From Robbsia sp. KACC 23696 (GTDB taxonomy: Bacteria > Pseudomonadota > Gammaproteobacteria > Burkholderiales > Burkholderiaceae), in the NCBI RefSeq assembly GCF_039852015.1, contig NZ_CP156627.1, forward strand, positions 62,001 through 126,000: DNA of 64,000 bases. Reading direction: 5' to 3'. The stretch's first letter is position 1. Each line of letters begins with the position of its first letter. Below the pieces are notes generated by a model. It did no database searches, had not been told where the DNA came from, and was given only the letters and a program-made list of their open reading frames with translations. The translations under genes and the position numbers were made by a program. This document shows positions 53,901-61,874 of the stretch, piece after piece.

Positions 53901-55138
53901 CGCTGCACGTTTCGCGTTTGCACTTCCAATGCGCTATCCAGTAAGCCGCGCGCTTCGCTTACCGCTTGCTGAAGCGCTTCGTGCTCGGACGCCGCGTACG
54001 ATGCGCCCGGCGGTCCGAATGCATTGGCCGGGCGCTTGCCCGTTCGCGTCGCCGCGCTCAATTGCCCGCTAAGCCGGTTGAAGCGCGTTGTCGCGATATC
54101 GACGATATCGTCCGCGGCCGACAGCTGATGGTCATGCGTCTGCAGTGCCGCAGACTCTTCCGCCAGCGCATGCAGCCGGTCTTCCGCGGCCGCAAGATCG
54201 TCGGCCGCCTTGTCTTTGATTCCGTACACTTCCGTTTTGATTTCGCTTAGACGTCGCATCGCGAAATCCAGACGCGCGTCGCCGGCATCCGCCAAGGTAC
54301 GCATGTTTTCAACATGCAATAAGGCCGTGCCACGCAAGGCCTTGTCCAACGCGTCCGCGGCACGGCGCATCGCCGGAGTGTGATCTGGTTTGCCCTGCAC
54401 ATTGGACAAAATCGTCCGGGCATCCGCGATGCGTTGCGTAAATAGCGCCGCCAACGCGGCATTTTCCTCACGCTGGCGCATGATCTGCAACGGATCCCGC
54501 AATGATCCCGCATCGTCCGGCAGCGATGACGCGTTATCCGCCCCCGCGCTTTCGCCCGCAGATGCCGGTGCTGCCGTATCTCGCAATCCGGTCGGGTGAA
54601 AGCCCGGCAAGCGACGCGCCAGACGCGCCATGCGGGAGCGGGCGGGCGGCGCAAAGACCGTCGCTTCCGTGGCGGCAAGGCTTCGCTCCAAAGACGCCGC
54701 GATCCGCGCGATGTCTTCCGCATCCCGTATCGCCGCCTTGGCGGGCGACTCGGCCACCGACGGGGTGCGTTCGATCGCTTGTCCCAACGGTCCGGCCGGC
54801 CCGACCGTACCTGCATGCACTTGGTTGGGCACACCCGCACGGACCGGACGATTGAAAACACGCCCCGTTCCCGGCACCCCCGACGTGATCGTCACCGGCC
54901 GACGCGTCAAGGTCTGGACCCAACGCTGTCGGCGAGAGACTGGCGGCGTGGCAGACGGGTCCTTGGCGCGTCTTAACGCTTCGAGAACCGCCGGGACCGT
55001 TCTATCCAGGCGCGTATGCGCGACCGGACGCGTCGTGGCGCGCCGTCCGCTGCCCGATGGCGATGCTGCGTCGATGTCCGATGCATCGTTCGCCACGTCG
55101 ATGCCCGGTGCCACGCGTCGCGCGTTGTCAGCTTTCAT
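50921..55138 (-). CDS. Very large unrecognised protein, secreted-effector-like (1405 aa)
   Basis: No family is recognised with confidence. The first 130 residues are polar and rich in Ala, Arg, Thr, Pro with no signal peptide, as often seen in type III effectors. Residues about 135-480 are highly helical with coiled-coil character (EVYGIKDKAADDLAAAEDRL; MQRFSEIQQEILALMSERAD). Around residues 970-1220 there is an alternating, beta-strand-like region (LGFEMTFGSTKTRATEATVG; VARLSARLPSAHFNDAHGAA). The C-terminus is basic and Trp-containing (TGWRSLLRWQHIGNI). AvrE- or AWR/RipA-like effector families are possible by size and composition only. The ATG at 55138 lacks a strong ribosome binding site. 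It interrupts an otherwise coherent sulfur operon series on the same strand. Confidence 0.75.
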   Translation of the reverse strand: MKADNARRVAPGIDVANDASDIDAASPSGSGRRATTRPVAHTRLDRTVPAVLEALRRAKDPSATPPVSRRQRWVQTLTRRPVTITSGVPGTGRVFNRPVRAGVPNQVHAGTVGPAGPLGQAIERTPSVAESPAKAAIRDAEDIARIAASLERSLAATEATVFAPPARSRMARLARRLPGFHPTGLRDTAAPASAGESAGADNASSLPDDAGSLRDPLQIMRQREENAALAALFTQRIADARTILSNVQGKPDHTPAMRRAADALDKALRGTALLHVENMRTLADAGDARLDFAMRRLSEIKTEVYGIKDKAADDLAAAEDRLHALAEESAALQTHDHQLSAADDIVDIATTRFNRLSGQLSAATRTGKRPANAFGPPGASYAASEHEALQQAVSEARGLLDSALEVQTRNVQRMQRFSEIQQEILALMSERADADRLWHAADRAVKPLLDATVALPTRPDNEAAARAKEAEAIDAAKAAVLEQLTDAVHVFPAGGGPALQAQLKALAGTLLQPSAPIPIPAAGAVRLITQAAADIGLDGNQTAAALAEMARRPVGHWVSAEPGGDALSTQVAQLSRKLASLPRGTTLLHVISRDGATAPDADRLQALRVYWAADEALANLTDDDGPDRAWLEQARHVASSKSLENTAEQSVEGKAPTIHDDVALGAYNAVRNGYLSIAPGSPYDLHDRRLRKAIDEWVIRAGGIVAPAPASSGDTRATATDGPAAPTRLRRVVPHLVKSPFRSGVLGRAFAVGESMGLQSLRIQVDTALERKLGELERRVAASDGDARLDREAAAALLAHLRAQQAQGKHLSEYTLGTADVKALQVRLAGAAGARRALPPGQSNAAANRANGEAPDATTADGRKRLRKRPPIVLPASIGQLCADRLSAYEALNRLASQLSGTAENEETDSAAQTAEADLSAALQLVKSHRFAKKEDVLTYFKPLIENSRLRDRLRMGGGGALGLNLPSLPYAAFSPVVSPIFTAERARSDEAFMQLFMPILGFEMTFGSTKTRATEATVGVAAGPTVAPGVAIQGAFTLRGARQRTRMDGTVVRFFRRRHQDAEMRANMGSALDSIVRWDSLDPTRGARYAGPMEALLSRNPLVSVASVEGRTSTDTVVARLSARLPSAHFNDAHGAAQTLGLELFAGAEIERIKESRTEQGGKVRIEGAHGDTAQQRLNAGATLSASPLSNQSVPVGDAGKQGAVQREALPLQWSITRELAWFKAQHEISPFIIEDQQDADIDRHTATPDDILGEIKENRDAWLMRCIETLEPDAEGNKDNPANRKAAALHLDAFEKTVASLGRDSRYCHYNVNYSMRGATGVQIDVHRGLKRLAVQRGDAVAAQEAQNAIDDMLRMRSTWRPLMLIVRERARDSTSTGWRSLLRWQHIGNIDAQRTAAQFPPP

Positions 55139-55203
55139 ATCGAGACAGGCAATTAACGCGACAACGCAGGAGAGGTTCGCGATTCGAGCGACGGCAGACC
55201 CAG

Positions 55204-56481
55204 TCAGGCGCGCAAGGTCGACTCTTCATATTCGGTACGGAAAACGCCGCGCGCTTGCAGGATCGGAACTACCTGATCGGCGAACCGATCCAGATCATCC
55301 GGCAAGGCGGGCACCTGCACCGTATAGCCATCGACGACGCCGCTCTGCCACCAATCGATCAGTTGATCCGCCACCTCCTGCGGACTCCCCAGGACCAGAC
55401 GATGCCCCTGCTCCTGACGTCGAATCACCTGACGCGCGGTCAGCTTCTCGTACGTCAGCAGATCGATCAAGCCTTGCGTGAAGCCTTGTGGCTGCCGTTG
55501 ATTGTCTTCAGTGGCGAACAGCGTCGGCGATAACACCGCATCGGGATCCAACGTGGCGGGATCCAGACCGGCCGCACGCGCGAAACGTTCCAACAAGCCC
55601 GCTTCGGATCCGGTATCGGTCAGGATCTCGTGGCGACGCAGCGCCGCTTCACGACTTTCCGCGACGATGGGCACGACACCCGGCGTGATACGAAGGTCGG
55701 CCGGACGCCGCCCGTGCGCAACCGCCGCGCCCCGTACCGTCTCGGAAAAATGCGCCGCCGCCGGCTTGGACAGCAGCGAGCAGTACACGATCTCCGCATG
55801 CTTTGCCGCGAGCGCGATGCCGCCTCGCGATGCGCCGGCCTGCGCGATCACCGGCTGCCCTTGCGCACTACGCGGCACATTCAAAGGGCCCGCGACAGAG
55901 AAGTGCTCACTGTGGTGTTTGATCGCGTGGGCACTGTCAGCCGGCCAAAGCGCCGTCTCCGAGGCGGTGAAACCTTCCGGTAGCGCCCAACTGCCCCAGA
56001 GTTGCTTTAAGACGTCGAGGAAAGCGTCGGCACGGGCATAACGCACCGGACGCGACGGTAACGGCGCCGAACCGAAATTCGCCGCCACTTCCTCCTTGAA
56101 CGAAGAGACGATATTCAGTGCCAGACGGCCGCCGGACAGCACGTCGAGCGACATTGCCCGCCGTGCCAGATTGTAGGGACTGTTATAAGACGATGATGTC
56201 GTCGCCACCAGCCCGATGTCCGGCACCTGTGCGGCCAATGCGGTAAGCAGGATCAGCGGGTCCAGCGTATGCAGCGGTCGATCTGCCGAGTCCTGCATCA
56301 GCGCTGGATGATCCGACAGAAACAAGGCATCGAAGCGTGCGCGATGGGCGGTTCGCGCCAGACGCAGATAGTAGGCCGGATCGATAAAATCGCCGGCGTT
56401 GCCTTGGCGATGCCGCCACGAATTCGAGAAATAGCCCGTGCTATTGATACCGATATTGAGATGCAACTGGCGTTTGCTCAT
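55204..56481 (-). CDS. DszA/NtaA-family FMNH2-dependent monooxygenase (LLM class)
   Basis: 425-aa enzyme: KRQLHLNIGINSTGYFSNSW, ATTSSSYNSPYNLARRAMSL, GRLALNIVSSFKEEVAANFG, GPLNVPRSAQGQPVIAQAGA and C-terminal FRTEYEESTLRA. Fits the DszA/SnaA/NtaA group. It starts directly at the base after the DszC-like stop, so it is cotranscribed with that and the DszB-like gene. By analogy to DszA it may convert a sulfone to a sulfinate; substrate is inferred, not shown. Confidence 0.87.
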   Translation of the reverse strand: MSKRQLHLNIGINSTGYFSNSWRHRQGNAGDFIDPAYYLRLARTAHRARFDALFLSDHPALMQDSADRPLHTLDPLILLTALAAQVPDIGLVATTSSSYNSPYNLARRAMSLDVLSGGRLALNIVSSFKEEVAANFGSAPLPSRPVRYARADAFLDVLKQLWGSWALPEGFTASETALWPADSAHAIKHHSEHFSVAGPLNVPRSAQGQPVIAQAGASRGGIALAAKHAEIVYCSLLSKPAAAHFSETVRGAAVAHGRRPADLRITPGVVPIVAESREAALRRHEILTDTGSEAGLLERFARAAGLDPATLDPDAVLSPTLFATEDNQRQPQGFTQGLIDLLTYEKLTARQVIRRQEQGHRLVLGSPQEVADQLIDWWQSGVVDGYTVQVPALPDDLDRFADQVVPILQARGVFRTEYEESTLRA

Positions 56482-57813
56482 TCAGGCAAACTCCTTGTCG
56501 GCGCGCGCGGCCAGAGACTGCCCTGGCGCCACGATGCCGATCCCGCCCTTGATCGGCGGGACCGTCCCATTCACCGCGAAATCGCCGACGATCCGATCGT
56601 GATACACCCGTGGATTATGAGATGAAATGGTACGCGCATTACGCCAGTGGCGATCCAGTCCGCTGCTGCGCTTGGTTGCCGACGCGCCGAGCGCATCGAA
56701 CAATTGCGTCGTCGAGGAGAGGATCAGATCGGTCACGACGCTGACCGTCTGGCTTACTTCGATGTCGGCCAGCACGTTGGCGCGTTGGCGTTCGACCTCC
56801 CAATGACGCTGTGCGGCGTTCGGCTCGGTCGCACCCGATTGCGAACGCGCGGCCGCGGCCGGTGTCTTACCCCGAAAATCGACGACGCGCTGCAACGCCT
56901 CCGCCGCCTTCAACACCGCGCCGACGGACACATAGCTGGCGCTGCGTACGCGGCCGACGATCTGCAGTATCTGCGGATCCTCACTCGGGCGATTGAAGGT
57001 GCTGCGTCCGGCGTACACCCGTCGCCGCGTGGCGACCGCCTCCGACAGCTCATTCGTGGCGGCTTGGCCGATACCGGCGAGCGTCGCGATATGGATCAGT
57101 TGAAACCACGCGCCGGCGAAGCGAAAACGTTCCGCACTCGGCTTGATCAGCGCATCATCGATCACGACGTCACGAAACAAGGCCGTGCCGCTCGCCGTCA
57201 GTTGCTGCCCGAATCCTTCCCAGTCGTCGAGGATTTCGACGCCCGGTGCGCGGGTAGGCACCAGAATGCCCTGGATCGCGCCGGCTTCGTCCGATGCGCT
57301 GAGATTGATCCAGTCTGCATACAGCGAGCCGCTCGTATAATACTTTTCGCCATTCAGGATCCAACGGCCCGCCACGCGGCGCAGTTGCGTCGACAGCGTG
57401 CCGATCGGGTTCTCGCCTGTCTCGGAAAAACCGCTGCCGGACAAATCCCCGGCACCCAGTCGGTCGAGCCAGGTATCGCGCCACTCGCTATCGGCACTAT
57501 CGAGTACCTCCTCGATAAAGCCGAAATGGGAACGCAGCGCGTTGATCACATTGGGATCTGCCCGTCCTAATTCGATCGCGGCGGCGAAGAACTCCGGCAG
57601 CGTCGCGTCAAATCCGCCATAGGCTTTCGGTAAGCGCAAACGCGTGAAACCCGCTTCGCGCAACGCCTGAATTTCCGGGAACAATAACGCATGCGTCAGC
57701 TCCCGCTCGACCGCACCTTCGCGAATACGCTCGAAGATAGGCCGGAACGGCGCGATCAATGCTTCATAGCGAGCGCTTGGACCTTGGCCCCATCCTGTAT
57801 CGACTGCTGTCAT
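56482..57813 (-). CDS. DszC/SfnB-like flavin-dependent monooxygenase (acyl-CoA dehydrogenase fold)
   Basis: 443-aa member of the acyl-CoA dehydrogenase superfamily. GFTRLRLPKAYGGFDATLPE near residue 55, GEKYYTSGSLYADWI near residue 155, DDWEGFGQQLTASGTALFRD near residue 195 and LDRHWRNARTISSHNPRVYH near the C-terminus place it with DszC-type S-oxygenases. GGGAG precedes the ATG at 57813. Order DszB-like, DszC-like, DszA-like on one strand suggests successive S-oxygenation and C-S cleavage. Confidence 0.87.
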   Translation of the reverse strand: MTAVDTGWGQGPSARYEALIAPFRPIFERIREGAVERELTHALLFPEIQALREAGFTRLRLPKAYGGFDATLPEFFAAAIELGRADPNVINALRSHFGFIEEVLDSADSEWRDTWLDRLGAGDLSGSGFSETGENPIGTLSTQLRRVAGRWILNGEKYYTSGSLYADWINLSASDEAGAIQGILVPTRAPGVEILDDWEGFGQQLTASGTALFRDVVIDDALIKPSAERFRFAGAWFQLIHIATLAGIGQAATNELSEAVATRRRVYAGRSTFNRPSEDPQILQIVGRVRSASYVSVGAVLKAAEALQRVVDFRGKTPAAAARSQSGATEPNAAQRHWEVERQRANVLADIEVSQTVSVVTDLILSSTTQLFDALGASATKRSSGLDRHWRNARTISSHNPRVYHDRIVGDFAVNGTVPPIKGGIGIVAPGQSLAARADKEFA

Positions 57814-57922
57814 TGCTTTGGCTCCCGGCGTCACGCGTCTATTTGAGATGCCTGACTATCGCGCCAATACCGGGAACAGACAAACAATGAAATCTGATTT
57901 CGATATGCGATCGATTGCTTGA

Positions 57923-59011
57923 TCAGAGCGAATCGAACACCGAAGGTTCGATCCAGGCCGACAGATCGAAATCTCGCGGAAGGAAGTCGTGCTGCAACAG
58001 GAACGCCTTGAAATTATCCAGCGCCGCGATGTGCAATGGATCGAGTGCGATCGACAGCTGCGCGTGCGCCCCGCCCGGATAGGCCGGCCCGACCCAATAT
58101 TCCGCTGCACGGACTTCCCGCGCGACGTACGCCTTGGCTTCTGCCGGATGCGCCGCCGCCCATTGGCCGGCCCGCACGGCCGCGCCCAACGCCGCTGCTA
58201 CCAAATCGGGCCGTGCCTGCAACAGGCCAGTATCCACCGTCAACGGCCGTGGCGTCCCATTATTCGCGTGACGCAGTCGGTCGGGTTGCTGCCCGATCTC
58301 GACGACGATCGCGGCACCAGCGATATTCGCCGCTTCCAGACCAGGCGCCCCCTTGACGAATACCGCATCCACTTCGCCACCAAGAAGAGCCGCTACTTCG
58401 CGGGAGAATTCATGCGGACGCTCCGTGGCCAAGCGGCGTGCTAATCCGTCGCTCGCCACTGCCGCGGCTTCCGCCAAGCTGTTCGGCTGGTGCAACAACG
58501 TCACCAGCGTCACATCGTCCAGACCCAGACCGCCCACGTCGAGCAGGCTGTCATACCCTCGCAAAGCCGTGGCACGATGAAAGTCGACGATATCGGTGCG
58601 CGAATTATGCGGTAATCCGAGACGCCGCCCGCGCAGATCGCCGACATCGCGAATGCCGCTCGCCGGCAAGGCGACAATGCCTTGAAATTCATCGACCCAT
58701 GTCAGGCCGATCACCCGCGTATCGGCACCGTTCGCACGTGCCCACAGTGCGGGAATATTTCCGCCTTGTCGAAAAGAATGCGGCTGCGAATGCGTATAGT
58801 GGGACCGTCTGATTACCGGATCGGCGGCATCCTGCAAGGCCTGCCAGCCTATGTGCTGCTGGGCGAGCGCCTGTTCGAGACGCCCCTGCTGGATCGCGAC
58901 GCCGAAGGGCGTCGGCGCCGGACAGCGCGTGTACCATAATGTACGAACCTCGCTTGCGGCAGCCTGTCCCTCCGGGCCATGCGCGGCGTTTTTCGAGACG
59001 GCCAGCGTCAT
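57923..59011 (-). CDS. DszB-like sulfinate desulfinase candidate
   Basis: 362-aa protein with a periplasmic-binding-protein-like fold but no signal peptide. TLWYTRCPAPTPFG places Cys30, and RRSHYTHSQPHSFRQGGNIP places His71 and Arg81, matching in context and spacing the active-site Cys27, His60 and Arg70 of Rhodococcus DszB, which hydrolyses a sulfinate to sulfite. The C-terminus FLLQHDFLPRDFDLSAWIEP also recalls DszB. Automated annotation would probably call it an ABC sulfonate-binding protein. The ATG overlaps the aldo/keto reductase stop (ATGA); DszC-like and DszA-like genes follow. Substrate unknown. Confidence 0.75.
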   Translation of the reverse strand: MTLAVSKNAAHGPEGQAAASEVRTLWYTRCPAPTPFGVAIQQGRLEQALAQQHIGWQALQDAADPVIRRSHYTHSQPHSFRQGGNIPALWARANGADTRVIGLTWVDEFQGIVALPASGIRDVGDLRGRRLGLPHNSRTDIVDFHRATALRGYDSLLDVGGLGLDDVTLVTLLHQPNSLAEAAAVASDGLARRLATERPHEFSREVAALLGGEVDAVFVKGAPGLEAANIAGAAIVVEIGQQPDRLRHANNGTPRPLTVDTGLLQARPDLVAAALGAAVRAGQWAAAHPAEAKAYVAREVRAAEYWVGPAYPGGAHAQLSIALDPLHIAALDNFKAFLLQHDFLPRDFDLSAWIEPSVFDSL

Positions 59012-60021
59012 GTCGCGTGCCTCGGATGGCGACCGAAGAAAGGATGGCCCGGATCGTTGAAACCCGGCGTCGACGGATGTCCCGGTGTCACGAGACCATC
59101 GACGAACGCCTCGTCTTCATCGGTGAAACGGTAGGCCAATGCCGGTTGGTAGTCATCCCATTGCGCCTCCGTGCGGGGACCGGTGATGGCCGACGTCACC
59201 AGACGATTGTTCAATACCCAGGCCAGTGCGAACTGGCCCGGCGTCAGCCCGCGCGCCTCCGCATGCGCCTTGACCGCCTGTGCAAGCGTCAGCGACTCCG
59301 GCCGCCATTCCGTTTGTTGCAGACGCCGATCTTGACGCCCTGCGCGTGTATCGGATGACGGCGTTTCACCGAGCGCATATTTGGCCGTCAACACCCCGCG
59401 CGCAAGCGGACTGTAGGAGACGACGCCGAGACCGTAAAATGCGGCGGCCTCCAGTTGCTCCTGCTCGACTTGCCGGTTCGCCAGGTTGTACAGCGGCTGG
59501 CTGGCCACGGGACGATCGATATTCAAGGCATCGGCGCTACGGCTGAATTCGGCGATCTTCCAGGCGCGATGATTCGACAGCCCGTAATAGCGGATCTTTC
59601 CGGCGCGAATCAGATCGTCGAGTGCGCGCAACGTTTCCGAGATAGGCGTGCTGTGATCCTCGCGGTGCAGATAGAGCAGATCGATGTAATCGGTCTTCAA
59701 GCGACGCAGGCTCGCCTCCACCGCTTGAATCGTGTATTTCCGGGACGCACCCTGGTCATTCGGACCGTCGCCGCGTGCATTGACATACTTCGTCGCCAAC
59801 ACCCATTTGTCGCGTCGGTCGGCGATCAGGCGCCCGACCACCTCTTCGGACGCGCCATTGTTATAGCCGTCGGCCGTATCGATAAAGTTGACCTTCTGTT
59901 CGAATGCCTTGTCGACGATGCGGCGCGCAGTCGCTTCATCGGTCTGGCCGCCGAACATCATCGTGCCCAACGACAAGGCCGAGACTTTGACGCCGGAGCG
60001 TCCGAGGTTGCGATACGACAT
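59008..60021 (-). CDS. Aldo/keto reductase
   Basis: 337-aa NADPH-dependent (beta/alpha)8 reductase. MSYRNLGRSGVKVSALSLGT at the N-terminus; NFIDTADGYNNGASEEVVGR gives Asp and Tyr, KWVLATKYVNARG the Lys, DYIDLLYLHRED the His of the catalytic tetrad; GLSNHRAWKIAEFSRS and YSPLARGVLTAKY follow. CAGGAG precedes the ATG at 60021. Translationally coupled to the DszB-like gene, so it probably handles a carbonyl product or precursor of the desulfurisation pathway. Confidence 0.9.
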   Translation of the reverse strand: MSYRNLGRSGVKVSALSLGTMMFGGQTDEATARRIVDKAFEQKVNFIDTADGYNNGASEEVVGRLIADRRDKWVLATKYVNARGDGPNDQGASRKYTIQAVEASLRRLKTDYIDLLYLHREDHSTPISETLRALDDLIRAGKIRYYGLSNHRAWKIAEFSRSADALNIDRPVASQPLYNLANRQVEQEQLEAAAFYGLGVVSYSPLARGVLTAKYALGETPSSDTRAGRQDRRLQQTEWRPESLTLAQAVKAHAEARGLTPGQFALAWVLNNRLVTSAITGPRTEAQWDDYQPALAYRFTDEDEAFVDGLVTPGHPSTPGFNDPGHPFFGRHPRHAT

Positions 60022-60085
60022 GGAAGACTCCTGAAAAACCATATGAGAATACGCGGGACTGGGCCATGCTTGAGGACGGCGTCCG

Positions 60086-61870
60086 TCAGGCCGCGCGCGG
60101 TACCGCCGCGATCAGAGACCGGGTATAGGGGTGCTGCGGGTTTTCCCACAGCGAGCGGTGATCGCCTTCCTCGACGATTCGACCGCCATGCATGACCAGC
60201 ACCCGGTCGGCGATATACCGTACCACCGCCAGATCGTGCGAAATAAAGAGATAGGATAGACCCAGATCCTGTTTCAATTCGACAAGCAGATTCAGCACCT
60301 GCGCGCGCACCGATACATCCAGTGCGGAGACCGGCTCGTCGCAGATCACGAGCGCCGGTTGCAGCACCAGGGCCCGTGCAATGCCGATGCGCTGGCGCTG
60401 TCCGCCCGAGAATTCATGCGGATAGCGCCGCAAACTGTTCAATGGCAGATCGACGCGTCGCAGGACATCGACAATCCGCGCATCGCGTTCATCCCGATCG
60501 CGGACGTCATGCACCTTTAAGGCCGCGTCGAGAATGCTCCGCACATCATGCCGCGGATTCAAAGACGCGAAAGGGTCCTGAAAAATCATCTGCACCTTGC
60601 GCCGCAAAGGACGCATGGCGCGTTCACCAAGATGCGTTATCCGCTGACCGTCGAGCTCGATCTCCCCGGCCGTGGGCGCAATCAACTTCATCACCGTGCG
60701 GCTCAACGTCGACTTGCCGCATCCCGATTCGCCGACGAGTCCGACGGTTTCGCCTGCGGCGATATCGAACGACACGCCATCCACCGCCTTCACCACCTGC
60801 CCGCGCTGCGTATAGTGCGTGTGCAAGTCGGTCAAGCGAAGCATCGGCGACGCCGACGCAGCATGCGAAGCCGTCAACCGATCGACTTGGCCTGCATCCA
60901 CGTCATTCGCGGGCGTGCGCGCATCGCCCTTGTGCAAGGAAAAGCGGAATTCCGAGACGCCTGCCGTTTCCTGCGTATCGACGCGAATTTCCGCCAACCG
61001 CGCCTCCCGATAGTGCACCGCGTGATCGAACGTCAGCGATGCCCCGCGCAAGCCCCGCGTATAGGCATGCCGATCCGATGCGTCGGGGCCGAAGATCACC
61101 GCCGAGGCCGCCTCCTCCAGCTTTTTTCCACCATACATCACGGCCACGCGGTCGGCATATTGCGAGACGACTCCCAGGTCATGCGTGATCAACAACAACG
61201 CCATCCGCATCGTGCGGGACAGCTCCGCGAGCAAGGCCAGAATTTCCGCCTGAATCGTGACGTCGAGCGCCGTCGTCGGTTCGTCGGCAACCAAGACCTT
61301 CGGCTCGCAGGCGATGGCCATGGCGATCATCACGCGCTGACGCTGTCCGCCCGATAAACGATGCGGATAGTCATCCACTCGCTGCGCGGGATGGGGAATT
61401 CTGACCCGTTCCAATAATGCGATCGCGCGGGCGCGGGCGGCACTGCGCGAGACGGCCTGGTGACGTTGCACCACTTCGATGATCTGATCGCCCACAGTCA
61501 TGACCGGATTCAAGGACGTCATCGGCTCCTGGAAGATCATCGCGATGTCGCTGCCGCTCACGTCGCGGCGCGCGGCAGGCGACAGTGACAGCAGATCCTG
61601 TCCATCCAACAGAATGCGTCCCGAAACGCGGGCATTGCGCGGGAGCAAACCCATGATCGCCAATGCCGTCGTCGATTTGCCGCAACCGGACTCCCCGACC
61701 AAGGCGAGCGTTTCACCGGGCGCGACCGCCAGATTCAACCCCGCCACGACGCGATGCCCTTTTGCGTTGCCCGTCCCGTGAGCGCCATACTCGACATCGA
61801 CGTCGTGTAATTCCAGAATGTTTTGCGTCACCGTCGTGTCTCCGCGTTCTGATATCGGTTCCGTGTTCAT
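60086..61870 (-). CDS. Dipeptide/opine-type ABC transporter, fused double ATPase (DppD-DppF)
   Basis: 594-aa protein with two nucleotide-binding domains. Walker [10 protein letters not shown] at residues 59-67 and again near residue 390; signatures [15 protein letters not shown] and [15 protein letters not shown]; Walker [14 protein letters not shown] and [13 protein letters not shown]; domain ends with the oligopeptide-type motif [15 protein letters not shown]. The two halves are joined by a poorly conserved linker around residues 290-355. It lies 4 bases after the DppC-like gene and 64 bases before the aldo/keto reductase. Confidence 0.92.
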   Translation of the reverse strand: MNTEPISERGDTTVTQNILELHDVDVEYGAHGTGNAKGHRVVAGLNLAVAPGETLALVGESGCGKSTTALAIMGLLPRNARVSGRILLDGQDLLSLSPAARRDVSGSDIAMIFQEPMTSLNPVMTVGDQIIEVVQRHQAVSRSAARARAIALLERVRIPHPAQRVDDYPHRLSGGQRQRVMIAMAIACEPKVLVADEPTTALDVTIQAEILALLAELSRTMRMALLLITHDLGVVSQYADRVAVMYGGKKLEEAASAVIFGPDASDRHAYTRGLRGASLTFDHAVHYREARLAEIRVDTQETAGVSEFRFSLHKGDARTPANDVDAGQVDRLTASHAASASPMLRLTDLHTHYTQRGQVVKAVDGVSFDIAAGETVGLVGESGCGKSTLSRTVMKLIAPTAGEIELDGQRITHLGERAMRPLRRKVQMIFQDPFASLNPRHDVRSILDAALKVHDVRDRDERDARIVDVLRRVDLPLNSLRRYPHEFSGGQRQRIGIARALVLQPALVICDEPVSALDVSVRAQVLNLLVELKQDLGLSYLFISHDLAVVRYIADRVLVMHGGRIVEEGDHRSLWENPQHPYTRSLIAAVPRAA

Positions 61871-61874
61871 CGCA

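Noticed and set aside
55139-55203. Possible PIP/hrpII box upstream of the large ORF
   Set aside because: Only 65 bases are available and no TTCG-N16-TTCG arrangement with a suitable -10 was found.
57923-59011. Simple call as ABC sulfonate-binding protein
   Set aside because: No signal peptide, and Cys30/His71/Arg81 in DszB-like contexts with dszA- and dszC-like neighbours make a desulfinase more likely, though not proven.
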